Shown here in pieces: positions 16,482 to 25,852 of a stretch of DNA of 64,000 nt. The notes beneath the pieces were generated by a model. It did not search any database. It was not told the origin of the DNA and saw nothing but the letters and a program-made list of their open reading frames with translations. Source of the stretch: Sphingomonas glacialis (GTDB lineage: Bacteria > Pseudomonadota > Alphaproteobacteria > Sphingomonadales > Sphingomonadaceae); assembly GCF_006439055.1 (NCBI RefSeq), contig NZ_RCZC01000010.1:245-64244 (forward strand), given 5' to 3'. The translations under genes and the position numbers were made by a program. The first letter of the stretch is position 1. Every line of letters starts with the position of its first letter.

Positions 16482-17735
16482 ATGCGAACCCCCTTACGCC
16501 GCCGCGCGTCGCGCGCGCTGGTATGGCTCGCGCTCGCGTCGGTCAGTATTCCGGCAATTGCCGGACCGCTGACCTTCGACGCCGCGCTCCAAAAAGCGGC
16601 TGCCGACGCGCCGTCCATCAAGGCGAAGTCGTTCGGCGCCGATGCGACACGATCGGCGCGAAGCGCCGCGGGGCAGTTGCCCGATCCCAAGCTCGCTCTC
16701 GGGATCGACAGCTTTCCGATTTCGGGACCGCTCGCGTTCGAGCCGCAGCGCGATAACTTTACCTGGGCGCGCGTCGGTGTCTCGCAGGACATTCCCAATC
16801 TTGCCAAGCGTCGCGCGCAACGTGGCCGCGCCGAGGCGGATATCGGCGTCGCTGACGCAGAAACCGGCGTTGAGGCGCGCATCGTCAAGGTTCAGGCCGC
16901 GCTTGCCTGGATCAGCCTCGCTTATGCCGAGCGGCGCCTTACTGCGCTCGATTCGGTGCTCCAACGGCTCGACCGTTTCGTCAAAGCGTCGCCCGGTGCG
17001 GTCGCGTCGGGGGCATCGCGGCCAGCACAGGTGCTGGCAGGGCGCGAAGCCGTTGCGAAATTACTGGACCGGCGCGACGAGCTGGTTTCGATGGTCGGCC
17101 GCGCGCGTGCCGACCTCACGCGCTGGACGGGCGAAGCCGACCCCGACATCGCAGGTCCGATCCCGGATTTCGCGGTCGAGCCTGCGCGCCTGCGCGCATC
17201 GCTTCGCGAGCATCCGACGCTGGTGTTGGCCGGTGCCACGATCGGTCGCGCGGATGCCGACCTTCGCATCGCCGAGGCCGAACGGCGTCCCGATTTCGGC
17301 GTCGATCTGTCCTACCAACGCCGCGATCCCCGGTTCGGCGATTACGTGTCTGCAGGCGTCACGATCGGCCTGCCGTTGTTCAAAAAGCGGCGTCAGGAAC
17401 CGTTGATCGCGGCCCGCGCTGCCGATGCCAACAGTGCACGCGCCGGCGCAGATGCCAGTTTGCGCGAGCTGACCGCCGATCTCGAAGCAGGTCTTGCCGA
17501 TCACGCGATGCACCACGCGCAATGGTCGCGTGCCCGCGACGTGCTGCAGCCCCTCGCCGAGCAGCGGGTGACGCTCGAGACCGGCAGTTACAGCGCCGGG
17601 CGCGCCACCATCACCGACATCGCGGACGCGCATGCTGCGCTGGCCGATGCGATCCTCACCACGCTCGATCGCGAGGCGACTGTCGCCGCGGATGGCGCGC
17701 GGCTCATTCTCCTGTTCGGGAGCGCCGACCAATGA
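16482..17735 (+). CDS. cusC: CusC/CzcC-like TolC-family outer-membrane factor
   Basis: A 417-residue outer-membrane efflux protein. The signal peptide ends near ASVSIPAIA27. Two repeats of the TolC fold are visible: DAALQKAAADAPSIKAKSF in the first, and FGVDLSYQRRDPRFGDYVSAGVTIGLPLFKKRRQEP in the second. There is no lipobox Cys, unlike CusC of E. coli. It forms the outer-membrane exit duct for the RND pump encoded downstream. Its stop overlaps the adaptor start (ATGA). The cus symbol is by similarity of the set. Confidence 0.88.
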   Translation: MRTPLRRRASRALVWLALASVSIPAIAGPLTFDAALQKAAADAPSIKAKSFGADATRSARSAAGQLPDPKLALGIDSFPISGPLAFEPQRDNFTWARVGVSQDIPNLAKRRAQRGRAEADIGVADAETGVEARIVKVQAALAWISLAYAERRLTALDSVLQRLDRFVKASPGAVASGASRPAQVLAGREAVAKLLDRRDELVSMVGRARADLTRWTGEADPDIAGPIPDFAVEPARLRASLREHPTLVLAGATIGRADADLRIAEAERRPDFGVDLSYQRRDPRFGDYVSAGVTIGLPLFKKRRQEPLIAARAADANSARAGADASLRELTADLEAGLADHAMHHAQWSRARDVLQPLAEQRVTLETGSYSAGRATITDIADAHAALADAILTTLDREATVAADGARLILLFGSADQ

Positions 17736-18949
17736 CCCTCACGTCACTTCAACGGTCGCAGCTCGCGGCAACGTTTGCCGCTGTCGCCCTCGTCGCGGGC
17801 GCTGGAGGCTATTATCTGGCCGGTTCGCGGAATGGGGCACCTGTCGCCGCGACGCCGGGTACTCCTCGCAAGCCACTCTATTATTACGACCCGATGGTGC
17901 CGCAGGAGCATTACGACAATCCGGATTCCCTGTCGTCGATGGGGATGAAGACGGTACCCAAATATGCCGACGCGAGTAGCGGCCCAACGGCAAAGCCAGG
18001 CGTTACGGTCGATCCTTCGGCAATGCAGAGCCTCGGCATTCGGCTCGCGACCGCAACCACCGGCACGTTGGCCGGCACGCTCGACGTGACCGGTGCGATC
18101 GACTTCAATCAGCGCGACATCGCAATCGTGCAGGCACGTGCCGCAGGCTTCATCCAGCGGGTCTATGGCCGCGCACCGGGAGACATAATTCGTGCCGGGG
18201 CGCCGATCGCCGACGTGCTGGTCCCCGAATGGGGCGGCGCGCAGGGCGAATATGAAGCGGTGCGCAAAACCGGCGATCCATCGTTGATCGCTGCCGCACG
18301 CCAGCGTCTGCGACTGGTCGGCATTCCGGGCGGCGTGGCGGGCGGGCGCGGGATGACCACCATCCGCAGCCCGATCGGGGGCGTTATCCAGACACTCGAT
18401 GCCCGCGCCGGCGTCACGCTCGCGCCCGGCCAGACGCTCGCGCAAGTCAACGGCCTCGGCACGGTCTGGTTGAACGCTGCGGTGCCGGAAGTGCGCGCGA
18501 GCGCTGTTAAAGTTTGGCAGACGGCGACGGCCGATCTGGCGGGGTTCCCCGGTGAGCGTTTCACCGGCCGCGTAATCGCCGTCTTGCCGACGACGCAGGC
18601 GGACAGCCGAACGCTCACTGTACGGATCGAGCTGCGCAACCCAGGCGGTCGCCTGCGCCCCGGCATGTTCGCGACCGTCCATCTAGGCGGCACGTCCGAC
18701 ACCGCGCTGCTAGTGCCGAGCGAAGCCGTAATCCGCACCGGCAAGCGCACGCTCGTCATGCTCGCAGACGGCAAGGGTCGTTTCCGACCGGCCGAGGTCC
18801 GTATCGGGCGCGACGCGAGCGGTCAGACCGAAATCCTCGCAGGACTGGCGGCAGGGGAGAAGGTCGTCGCATCGGGCCAGTTCCTGCTCGACAGCGAGGC
18901 GAGCCTGACCGGCATCGCCGCGCGCCCGATCACGGGGGACACAAAGTGA
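17732..18949 (+). CDS. cusB: CusB-like periplasmic adaptor
   Basis: A 405-residue membrane-fusion protein starting at the ATG overlapping the upstream stop. An N-terminal membrane segment (about 8-32) is followed by a heavy-metal-binding domain (YYYDPMVPQEHYDNP and SMGMKTVPKYAD, about 50-85) of the type found in CusB. Barrel-sandwich and alpha-hairpin parts follow (GVTVDPSAMQSLGIRLA, GDIIRAGAPIADVLVPEW), then the C-terminal beta domains. It links the inner-membrane pump to the outer-membrane duct and hands over metal. Its stop overlaps the permease start (GTGA). Confidence 0.93.
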   Translation: MTLTSLQRSQLAATFAAVALVAGAGGYYLAGSRNGAPVAATPGTPRKPLYYYDPMVPQEHYDNPDSLSSMGMKTVPKYADASSGPTAKPGVTVDPSAMQSLGIRLATATTGTLAGTLDVTGAIDFNQRDIAIVQARAAGFIQRVYGRAPGDIIRAGAPIADVLVPEWGGAQGEYEAVRKTGDPSLIAAARQRLRLVGIPGGVAGGRGMTTIRSPIGGVIQTLDARAGVTLAPGQTLAQVNGLGTVWLNAAVPEVRASAVKVWQTATADLAGFPGERFTGRVIAVLPTTQADSRTLTVRIELRNPGGRLRPGMFATVHLGGTSDTALLVPSEAVIRTGKRTLVMLADGKGRFRPAEVRIGRDASGQTEILAGLAAGEKVVASGQFLLDSEASLTGIAARPITGDTK

Positions 18950-21900
18950 TCGCGCGGATTATCGAGGCGTCCGTCAAGGCGCGCTTTCTCGTCCTGCTCG
19001 CAGCCCTCGCGCTGATCGTCGTCGGGGTGGGCGCTTTGCGCTCGACTGCGGTCGATGCGCTGCCCGACCTGTCCGACGTCCAGGTCATCATCCGCACCAC
19101 CTATCCGGGCCAGGCCCCGCAGATCGTCGAGAACCAGGTCACGTACCCGCTCGCGACGACGATGCTGTCCGTGCCGGGCGCGCGCGTGGTGCGCGGCTAT
19201 TCGTTTGTCGGTGACAGCTTCGTCTATGTCCTGTTCGACGACGCGACCGATCTCTATTGGGCGCGCAGCCGGGTCCTCGAATATCTGAGCCAGGTGCAAA
19301 GCCGCCTCCCCGAGGGTGCGAAGGCATCGCTCGGCCCGGATGCTACCGGGGTGGGCTGGGTCTATGAATATGCGCTGGTCGACCGGACCGGGCGTCACGA
19401 CCTCGCACAGCTCCGCAGCATCCAGGACTGGTTCCTGCGCTACGAATTGAAGACCGTGCCGGGGGTCGCCGAGGTCGCGAGCATCGGCGGGATGGTGAAA
19501 GAGTATCAGGTCGTCCTCGATCCGCAGAAGCTGGCCTCTTACGGGATCACTCATGAGGCGGTGACCGAGGCACTGAAGCGCGGCAATCAGGAGAGCGGCG
19601 GATCGGTCCTCGAGATGGCCGAGGCCGAATACATCGTCCGCGCGACCGGCTATCTGAAGACGCTCGACGATTTCCGCAGCGTGCCGCTCAAGACGGTTGG
19701 CGGCGTCCCCGTGACACTCGGCGACGTCGCCACAATTCAGATCGGTCCGGAAATGCGGCGCGGGTTGGCAGAGCTCAATGGCGAGGGTGAGGTCGCAGGC
19801 GGCGTCATCGTGATGCGCCAGGGCAAGAACGCGCGCGAGGTGATCGACGGGGTTCGTGCCCGGCTCGAGGAATTGAAGAAAAGCCTGCCACCCGGGGTGG
19901 AGGTCGTCACCACCTATGACCGGTCGGGCCTGATCGATCGCGCGGTCGACAATCTGACCGCCAAGCTGATCGAAGAGTTCATCGTCGTGGCGCTCGTCTG
20001 CGCGCTCTTCCTCTGGCACGTTCGATCGGCGCTGGTCGCCATTCTCACGCTCCCGCTCGGTATCCTGATCGCCTTCATTGCAATGCGCGTGCAGGGACTG
20101 AACGCCAATATCCTCTCGCTGGGCGGCATCGCCATCGCCATCGGCGCAATGGTCGATGCGGCCGTCGTCATGATCGAAAACGCGCACAAACATCTCGAGC
20201 ATTGGGCGCACGATCATCCGGACGAGACATTGGCGGGTGCCGAACGCTGGCGCGTGATCACCGCCGCAGCGGTCGAGGTCGGCCCGGCGCTATTCCTTAG
20301 CCTTCTCATCATCACCTTCTCGTTCGTGCCGATCTTCTCGCTTCAGGGTCAGGAGGGGCGGCTGTTCGCGCCGCTCGCCTTTACCAAGACCTATGCGATG
20401 GCGGGTGCGGCGATCCTGTCGATCACGCTGATCCCGGTGCTGATGGGGTTGCTGATACGCGGTCGCATCCCGTCCGAGAATGCCAATCCGATCAATCGCG
20501 TCCTCACCCGCATCTACCGTCCCGCGCTCGACTGGGTATTGGCGCGGCCGAGGCAGGCGCTGGTCATCGCCGGCCTCGTGTTTGCGACCAGCCTCTGGCC
20601 GATCAGTCAGCTTGGCGGCGAGTTCATCCCGCAGATGAACGAAGGCGACCTGCTCTACATGCCGTCCGCGCTGCCCGGCATCTCGACCGCCAAGGCCGGC
20701 CAGCTTCTCCAGCTTACCGACCGGCTCATCAAGACCGTACCCGAAGTGGAAAGCGTGTTTGGCAAGGCCGGCCGCGCCGACACCGCGACCGACCCTGCCC
20801 CGCTCGAAATGTTCGAGACCACGATCCGCTTCAAGCCCAAGGATCAGTGGCGCGCGGGCATGACGCAGGACAAATTGATCGATCAGCTCGACAAGGCGGT
20901 AAAGGTGCCGGGCCTCGCCAATTTCTGGATTCCGCCGATCCGTAACCGGATCGAGATGCTGTCTACCGGCATCAAGAGTCTGATCGGTATCAAGGTGGCA
21001 GGCGCGAACCTCGCCGAGATCGACGCGGCTGCGCGCGAGATCGAACAGGTCGCGAAGACCGTGCCTGAGGTCGGCTCGGCGCTCGCCGAACGGCTCACCG
21101 GCGGGCGATATATCGACGTCCATATCAACCGGGCCGCTGCGGCACGCTATGGTCTCAACGTCGCCGATGTGCAGTCGGTCGTGTCGAGCGCGATTGGGGG
21201 AGAGACGATCGGCCAGACCGTCGAGGGACTCGCGCGTTATCCGATCAGCGTGCGCTACCCGCGTGAGCTGCGCGACAGCATCGATGACTTGCGAAACTTA
21301 GCCGTGCTGACGCCGGCAGGGCAGCAGATCACGCTCGGCACCGTCGCCGACGTTCGCATCACCGATGGACCGCCGATGCTGCGCAGCGAGAACGGCCGAC
21401 CGGTGACGTGGATCTACATCGATGGACGCGGCGCGCCGCTCACCACCATCGTTCGTGATCTGCAGAACGTGATCGCCGCCAAGGTGAAACTGCCGCCCGG
21501 CGTCAGTGTCACCTATACCGGCCAGTTCGAGTATCTGCAGCGCGCGGTCGAGCGATTGAAGATCGTTGTTCCGGCGACCTTGGTCATCATCTTCCTGCTG
21601 CTTTACGCGACCTTTCGCCGGCTCGATGAAGCCGCGCTGGTGATGGGCACCCTGCCGTTCGCGCTCACCGGCGGTCTATGGCTGCTCTATCTGCTCGGCT
21701 ACAACCAATCGGTCGCGACCGGTGTCGGGTTTATCGCGCTCGCCGGCGTTTCGGCGGAGTTCGGCGTGGTGATGCTGATCTACCTAAAACACGCGCTGGA
21801 TGCCCGCGGTCCGACACCGGACGACGCTGAGGTCGCAGCGGCAGTGCGCGAAGGCGCCCTCCTTCGTGTCCGGCCCAAGGCGATGACGGTCGCGGTGATC

Positions 21901-22107
21901 CTGGCCGGTCTGTTTCCGATCCTGATCGGCACAGGAACCGGCTCCGAAGTGATGAGCCGGATCGCTGCTCCCATGATCGGGGGCATGCTCACCGCACCGT
22001 TGCTCTCGATGCTGGTACTTCCGGCAGCGTTCCTGCTGTTGCGACGCTCTCGTCGCTCCGCTCCGAACTTAACCACCTTACCTAGCACGCAGAGGAACAC
22101 GCTATGA
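18946..22107 (+). CDS. cusA: CusA-type heavy-metal RND efflux permease
   Basis: A 1053-residue HME-RND permease of the inner membrane with twelve transmembrane helices and two large periplasmic loops. VDALPDLSDVQVIIRT near the N-terminus and the fourth helix GGIAIAIGAMVDAAVVMIEN are heavy-metal RND signatures, unlike the VDDA of drug pumps. The pore-domain segment MLSTGIKSLIGIKVAG resembles the Cu(I)/Ag(I) CusA branch, where methionines line the path. Cu/Ag is therefore the best substrate guess. The GTG start overlaps the cusB stop, and its own stop overlaps the cusF start. Confidence 0.94.
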   Translation: MIARIIEASVKARFLVLLAALALIVVGVGALRSTAVDALPDLSDVQVIIRTTYPGQAPQIVENQVTYPLATTMLSVPGARVVRGYSFVGDSFVYVLFDDATDLYWARSRVLEYLSQVQSRLPEGAKASLGPDATGVGWVYEYALVDRTGRHDLAQLRSIQDWFLRYELKTVPGVAEVASIGGMVKEYQVVLDPQKLASYGITHEAVTEALKRGNQESGGSVLEMAEAEYIVRATGYLKTLDDFRSVPLKTVGGVPVTLGDVATIQIGPEMRRGLAELNGEGEVAGGVIVMRQGKNAREVIDGVRARLEELKKSLPPGVEVVTTYDRSGLIDRAVDNLTAKLIEEFIVVALVCALFLWHVRSALVAILTLPLGILIAFIAMRVQGLNANILSLGGIAIAIGAMVDAAVVMIENAHKHLEHWAHDHPDETLAGAERWRVITAAAVEVGPALFLSLLIITFSFVPIFSLQGQEGRLFAPLAFTKTYAMAGAAILSITLIPVLMGLLIRGRIPSENANPINRVLTRIYRPALDWVLARPRQALVIAGLVFATSLWPISQLGGEFIPQMNEGDLLYMPSALPGISTAKAGQLLQLTDRLIKTVPEVESVFGKAGRADTATDPAPLEMFETTIRFKPKDQWRAGMTQDKLIDQLDKAVKVPGLANFWIPPIRNRIEMLSTGIKSLIGIKVAGANLAEIDAAAREIEQVAKTVPEVGSALAERLTGGRYIDVHINRAAAARYGLNVADVQSVVSSAIGGETIGQTVEGLARYPISVRYPRELRDSIDDLRNLAVLTPAGQQITLGTVADVRITDGPPMLRSENGRPVTWIYIDGRGAPLTTIVRDLQNVIAAKVKLPPGVSVTYTGQFEYLQRAVERLKIVVPATLVIIFLLLYATFRRLDEAALVMGTLPFALTGGLWLLYLLGYNQSVATGVGFIALAGVSAEFGVVMLIYLKHALDARGPTPDDAEVAAAVREGALLRVRPKAMTVAVILAGLFPILIGTGTGSEVMSRIAAPMIGGMLTAPLLSMLVLPAAFLLLRRSRRSAPNLTTLPSTQRNTL

Positions 22108-22436
22108 AAACAGCCATTCTTACACTCGTCATCGGCGCCGGGATGATCGCCAGTTTGTCCTCAGCAAAGACGAGCACGGCCATGCCCGGCATGGCCGTGA
22201 AATCGACCGTAAAAGCCGGGCGGGGAAGCGGCACCGTGACCGCAATCGATCCCAAGACCAACAAAATTACGATCCAGCACGGTCCGATCGCAGCGTTGGG
22301 CTGGAAGGCAATGACGATGGCGTTCGCGGCAACTCCACCGGCACTACTCAAAGGCGTCAAAATCGGCGAGCGGATCGATTTTGCTATGAGAATGCGCGGG
22401 TCGGCAGCGGAGGTTACAGCTATTCGGGCGCGGTGA
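22104..22436 (+). CDS. cusF: CusF-like periplasmic copper chaperone
   Basis: A 110-residue secreted protein. The signal peptide (to about residue 21) is followed by a short linker and a CusF-type OB fold: GSGTVTAIDPKTNKITIQHGPI, then GWKAMTMAF, then GVKIGERIDFAM. The known Cu(I) ligands of CusF correspond to His59, Met70 and Met72, with capping Trp67. It delivers Cu(I) or Ag(I) to CusB. Here it is last in the operon, whereas E. coli places cusF between cusC and cusB. Confidence 0.93.
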   Translation: MKTAILTLVIGAGMIASLSSAKTSTAMPGMAVKSTVKAGRGSGTVTAIDPKTNKITIQHGPIAALGWKAMTMAFAATPPALLKGVKIGERIDFAMRMRGSAAEVTAIRAR

Positions 22437-23104
22437 TGTCGACCGGTCCGATCGTCCCATCCTTTCAAGCAAGACGACCGTCATTGCACCGCATTATTAG
22501 AAGAGGCCGCAGGGCCGGTTTGTTGAGGTCGGTTTACGGCATTGACGGGCGTTTATTCAGCTATGGGGCCATGGCGACGCTCGAAAAGTCCGTATGCGAT
22601 AGACATGCGCTCATACTTGCGCCCGTCGTTGCACCGATGTTGGCAATGCGGTTTCGTCGTATCAACAGGGTCCCCAACACTTGTCTAAGTTCGCAAACGC
22701 AGATCCTGCTTGAACAGCTTCAAGTCGAAACGTCGTTTAGGGTATACCCATTAACGACATACCTGCGCGGGGCGGCGCAACAACAGGCTGCGCCCGAAGA
22801 TTTAAACTGTAGTATCGCCGTTTCGTGCCTCGTTCGACAATTTGGGCAAACCACACCGACCTCGTTACAGATAGAAGTTATCTGCGTCGCGGCTTCCACG
22901 GCACGACAGGATAACGCGGCCACGATCTTGGCCGCGAGTCCGCGGAACAGTCAGTCACTTCAAAGCGGAAAGCAAGGCTTATGGTCTCCCGACGATAGGC
23001 GCCCGGCGACGGGGCTACCGTCGGGAATAACGACCCTACGCCTGTCGGCGATATGCAGCCGCTGAGTTGGTGCTTACTAAGGGAGCAAAACGTTTTCAAC
23101 TTAG
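22437..23104. other. unassigned DNA between the cus operon and an IS6 remnant
   Basis: About 670 bases of less GC-rich sequence. A long plus-strand frame runs through it, but its translation has low complexity, no family resemblance and no Shine-Dalgarno, so I do not call a gene. It is the probable boundary of the copper block. Confidence 0.4.
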
Positions 23105-23536
23105 GTGACGAAAACGCGCGACAAGGGCGCAGCGCTGACGTTCGTGAAGAAAACGCTGAAGCGTCACGGTTCGCCAGAGGCCATCACCACCGACGGCATG
23201 CGCTCGTACCGAGCCGCAATGAAGGGTCTCGGCAGCGAGAAGAATTGGGAGATCGGCCGCTAGGCCAACAAGCGGGTCGAGAACAGCCACCTGCCCTTCC
23301 GACGACAAGAGCGGACAATGCTCAGACTCAGGCAAATGATGAGCCTACAAAAGTTCGCCAGCGTGCACGCCAACGTCCACAACCACTTCAACCTCGAACG
23401 ACATCTCGTTGACCGCAAAACGTATAAGGAACGCCGCTCAGCCGCACTGGCCGAGTGGCAATCGGTCATGGGCTCGTTCTCCAATCAAAAAAGGGGCCGA
23501 CATGCATCGTGCAGAGGGCGGTTCGCGTTAGACTGA
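23105..23536 (+). pseudogene. IS6-family transposase, truncated with internal stop
   Basis: The frame encodes the last part of an IS6-family transposase. It contains TFVKKTLKRHGSPEAITTDGMRSYRAAM, then ANKRVENSHLPFRRQERTMLRLRQM and FASVHANVHNHFN. The N-terminal half with the first catalytic residues is missing. An in-frame TAG at 23261 replaces the Trp or Leu codon that normally follows GR, and the end reads through past the usual terminus. It cannot be active. IS6 elements form cointegrates and often flank resistance genes, so this scar may date the capture of the copper genes. Confidence 0.85.
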
Positions 23537-23583
23537 CACCACCACCTCCACTAGTGTCGCAACAATAAGCGGGAGAGAGCGGA

Positions 23584-24984
23584 ATGAGCGCAACGGATAT
23601 CGCGGAGTGGGATGCCACCGAAACGGCTATAGCGATCAAATCGGGGGCTGTTTCCGCGCTCGAAGTCGTCGATGCTGCGATAACGCGTTCGGAAGCCCTC
23701 AATCCCAAACTCAATTTTATGGTCACCGACGATTATGAACGCGCCCGCGACCGGGCGAAGGCACCGCTTGGCAACGGGCCGTTTGCCGGCGTGCCCTTTC
23801 TCATCAAGGACCTCGACGATTTCACGGGGCTGCCGACGCGGCTCGGCACGCGATCGACCGTCGGGCTGTCCGCCGCCGATCGCCAAGCGCCGCTGATCGA
23901 TGGAATGCTTGCTACCGGGCTCAACCCGATCGGCAAAAGCGCGACGCCGGAACATGGGTTTCTTCCCACGACCGAACCGCTCGCGTTCGGTCCGACCCGC
24001 AATCCCTGGGATCCGACGCGCTCGGCCGGAGGTTCGTCGGGCGGGGCAGCGTCGGCAACAGCGGCGCACGTTGTGCCTTTTGCGCACGCTAGCGACGGCG
24101 GGGGATCGATTCGAATCCCGGCATCGTGTTGCGGCCTTTTCGGACTCAAGCCATCGCCCGATCGCACCATGGCTACCGACCCGGGCCATTTCCCGATGCC
24201 GCTGAGCGTACAATTGTGCGTTTCCCGCAGCGTTCGTGACAGCGCCACGCTGCTGGCGGCGGTCGAAGGAAAGGATAGTGGCCTGCAGCAGGTTGGGCTG
24301 ATCAGCGCGCCATCCTCGCGGCGGCTGCGGATCGGTCTGGTGCTCGACAGCGTATCGGGGCAGTCACCCGACCCCGAGGTGGCGCACGCCATTGAGGGAA
24401 CCGCGGCGTTACTCGAGCGACTGGGTCACCACGTGGAACTCACAGCCTGGCCGGCACCGCTGATCGGGATGGCAGATGCTTTCCTGCTGACCTGGTCGCA
24501 AGGCGCCGCCAATCTGCTTGCCGAAACCGGCGCCCGCCTCGGTCGATCGCCTGGGATCGACGACGTCGAGCCGTTTAGCCTGGCGATGGCTACCATCGTC
24601 GCTGGCGCACCGGATGGCGCGGTCGAACAGGCGGTGGCGTATCTCGGATCGCTTCGACCCGTCTACGACGCGTGGCTGACGGAATTTGACGTCATCCTGT
24701 CGCCCGTTCTGTCGCTACCGCCGCCCGAAATCGGGTGGCTCGCGCCTGACTTGCCCGTGGATACGATCGCCGAGAGGCTTACCCGCTATGTCGGCTATAC
24801 GACGCCACACAACGTCGTCGGCGCACCCGCGATGAGCGTACCCGGCGCGTGGTCGGCAGCCGGATTGCCGATCGGCGCCCAATTTAGCGCCGCTGTGGGA
24901 GCGGAGGCATTGCTTCTGGGGTTGGCGTACGAGCTTGAAGCAACGAGACCATGGGCGGCAAAGGGTCCGATGGCGGTCGCCTGA
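23584..24984 (+). CDS. amidase-signature hydrolase
   Basis: A 466-residue cytoplasmic enzyme of the amidase-signature family. The Ser-cisSer-Lys triad is complete: Lys75 in FLIKDL, the Ser pair at 151-152 in GGSSGGAAS, and Ser175 in DGGGSIRIPAS. The general layout (GVPFLIKDLDDFTGLPTRLGTR) resembles 6-aminohexanoate-cyclic-dimer hydrolase and related amidases that cleave C-N bonds in varied amides. GGAGAGAG lies just before the ATG. It stands alone after the IS6 remnant, with no pathway partner, so the substrate is unknown. The C-terminal residues PWAAKGPMAVA are normal for the family. Confidence 0.9.
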   Translation: MSATDIAEWDATETAIAIKSGAVSALEVVDAAITRSEALNPKLNFMVTDDYERARDRAKAPLGNGPFAGVPFLIKDLDDFTGLPTRLGTRSTVGLSAADRQAPLIDGMLATGLNPIGKSATPEHGFLPTTEPLAFGPTRNPWDPTRSAGGSSGGAASATAAHVVPFAHASDGGGSIRIPASCCGLFGLKPSPDRTMATDPGHFPMPLSVQLCVSRSVRDSATLLAAVEGKDSGLQQVGLISAPSSRRLRIGLVLDSVSGQSPDPEVAHAIEGTAALLERLGHHVELTAWPAPLIGMADAFLLTWSQGAANLLAETGARLGRSPGIDDVEPFSLAMATIVAGAPDGAVEQAVAYLGSLRPVYDAWLTEFDVILSPVLSLPPPEIGWLAPDLPVDTIAERLTRYVGYTTPHNVVGAPAMSVPGAWSAAGLPIGAQFSAAVGAEALLLGLAYELEATRPWAAKGPMAVA

Positions 24985-25022
24985 CCGGGATCGCGCTCAT
25001 CACGCTCGGGGTGCCAAAAGTA

Positions 25023-25051
25023 GCAGGTGCTCGCGTCGGTGGAGCACCTGC
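25023..25051. repeat. stem-loop downstream of the amidase gene
   Basis: Perfect 10-base arms GCAGGTGCTC and GAGCACCTGC surround a 9-base loop. It lies 38 bases after the amidase stop. No T-run follows on the plus strand, while the minus strand continues with TACTTTT. It could act as a terminator or RNA stabiliser. Confidence 0.5.
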
Positions 25052-25168
25052 CACTCCCGCCGTCGTCCGCGTGCTCGTATGGGGATCGCTCGACGTGGCG
25101 GTCACAGCCGGCGTGGGACGCTTTTTCCACGAGGCAATCACCTAGAAATTGTTGCGCGGCGGATATTA

Positions 25169-25196
25169 GGAACGAAATTCCCATGTACACCGTTTC
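25169..25196 (+). promoter_or_regulatory. EcfG-type general stress promoter
   Basis: GGAAC (25169-25173), 17 bases, then CGTTTC (25191-25196). This is the alphaproteobacterial EcfG (PhyR-NepR) promoter consensus. It lies 50 bases upstream of the small secreted protein gene, which it probably drives under general stress. The spacing match is seen; the use is inferred. Confidence 0.7.
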
Positions 25197-25245
25197 CTTT
25201 CAGCACGTCTCTGGGTCAACCAGGCGTGATTGAAAGGCACTCTCG

Positions 25246-25587
25246 ATGAAACGATCGATCCTAACCGCCATGCTCTCACTTGGCGCGCTCATGCCGCTCG
25301 CCACCATCACTCCCGCGCAAGCCCAGATGGCGCAAAGCACCACTCAGACGCAGCTGCCAAACGGCAACGTACGTACCACCAGCCGTACGGAAGGCCCGGG
25401 TGGAACCGCTTCCACCCGGACCGTTGATCGTACCAACGGTACGCGCACTGTCGTTCGCCGCCAAACCAACGCCTACGGCGACACCCGCACCGTTCGACAT
25501 AACCGCGGATCGCGCATGCGGATGGTTTGTCGCACTCATTGGAAATATGGCCACCGCGTGCGCCATTGCACGAAGCGATATCGTTAA
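25246..25587 (+). CDS. small secreted basic protein, unknown function
   Basis: A 113-residue protein with a signal peptide (MKRSILTAMLSLGALMPLA to QAQ27). The mature part is rich in Thr, Arg and Asn (TSRTEGPGG, TRTVDRTNGTRTVVRRQ, TRTVRHNRGSR) and ends with two Cys in a basic motif (VCRTHWKYGHRVRHCTKRYR). I do not recognise a family. An EcfG-type promoter and a clear terminator bracket it, so it is a real single-gene unit. The two Cys could form a disulfide. A cell-envelope stress protein is a guess. Confidence 0.75.
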   Translation: MKRSILTAMLSLGALMPLATITPAQAQMAQSTTQTQLPNGNVRTTSRTEGPGGTASTRTVDRTNGTRTVVRRQTNAYGDTRTVRHNRGSRMRMVCRTHWKYGHRVRHCTKRYR

Positions 25588-25675
25588 ATCCGCGCGTTCG
25601 CCCTGCCGTGACCCCGTCTTTCATCCAGCGGAATCGAAAGACCGACCGATGTTTCGCGCGTTGAGCGGAGGTGAT

Positions 25676-25709
25676 GCAACGGGTGGATTTAAACCCGCCC
25701 GTTGCTTTT
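25676..25709 (+). terminator. intrinsic terminator
   Basis: GCAACGGG (25676-25683) pairs with CCCGTTGC (25698-25705), followed by TTTT. It ends the transcript of the small secreted protein gene 88 bases upstream. Confidence 0.75.
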
Positions 25710-25720
25710 CGAGTTCGGCG

Positions 25721-25740
25721 CCCCCCCCCCCCCCCCGGGG
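25721..25740. repeat. C16 homopolymer followed by G4
   Basis: Sixteen consecutive C (25721-25736) then four G in non-coding DNA. Such tracts slip during replication and are also prone to sequencing error. No gene spans it. Confidence 0.9.
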
Positions 25741-25852
25741 TGACATAGCGGGGCACTGTCAAAGCGAACGCATCGATTGTTAGGAGGGCGCCGGTAGGCG
25801 GCGGTCTATGCCCCGTCCCCGAAAAACCACCAGCCCGTTTCGATAATTCCAC

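Noticed and set aside
22433..23065. Long plus-strand open frame after cusF
   Set aside because: It has no family motif, no ribosome-binding site beyond the cusF end and a random-looking composition.
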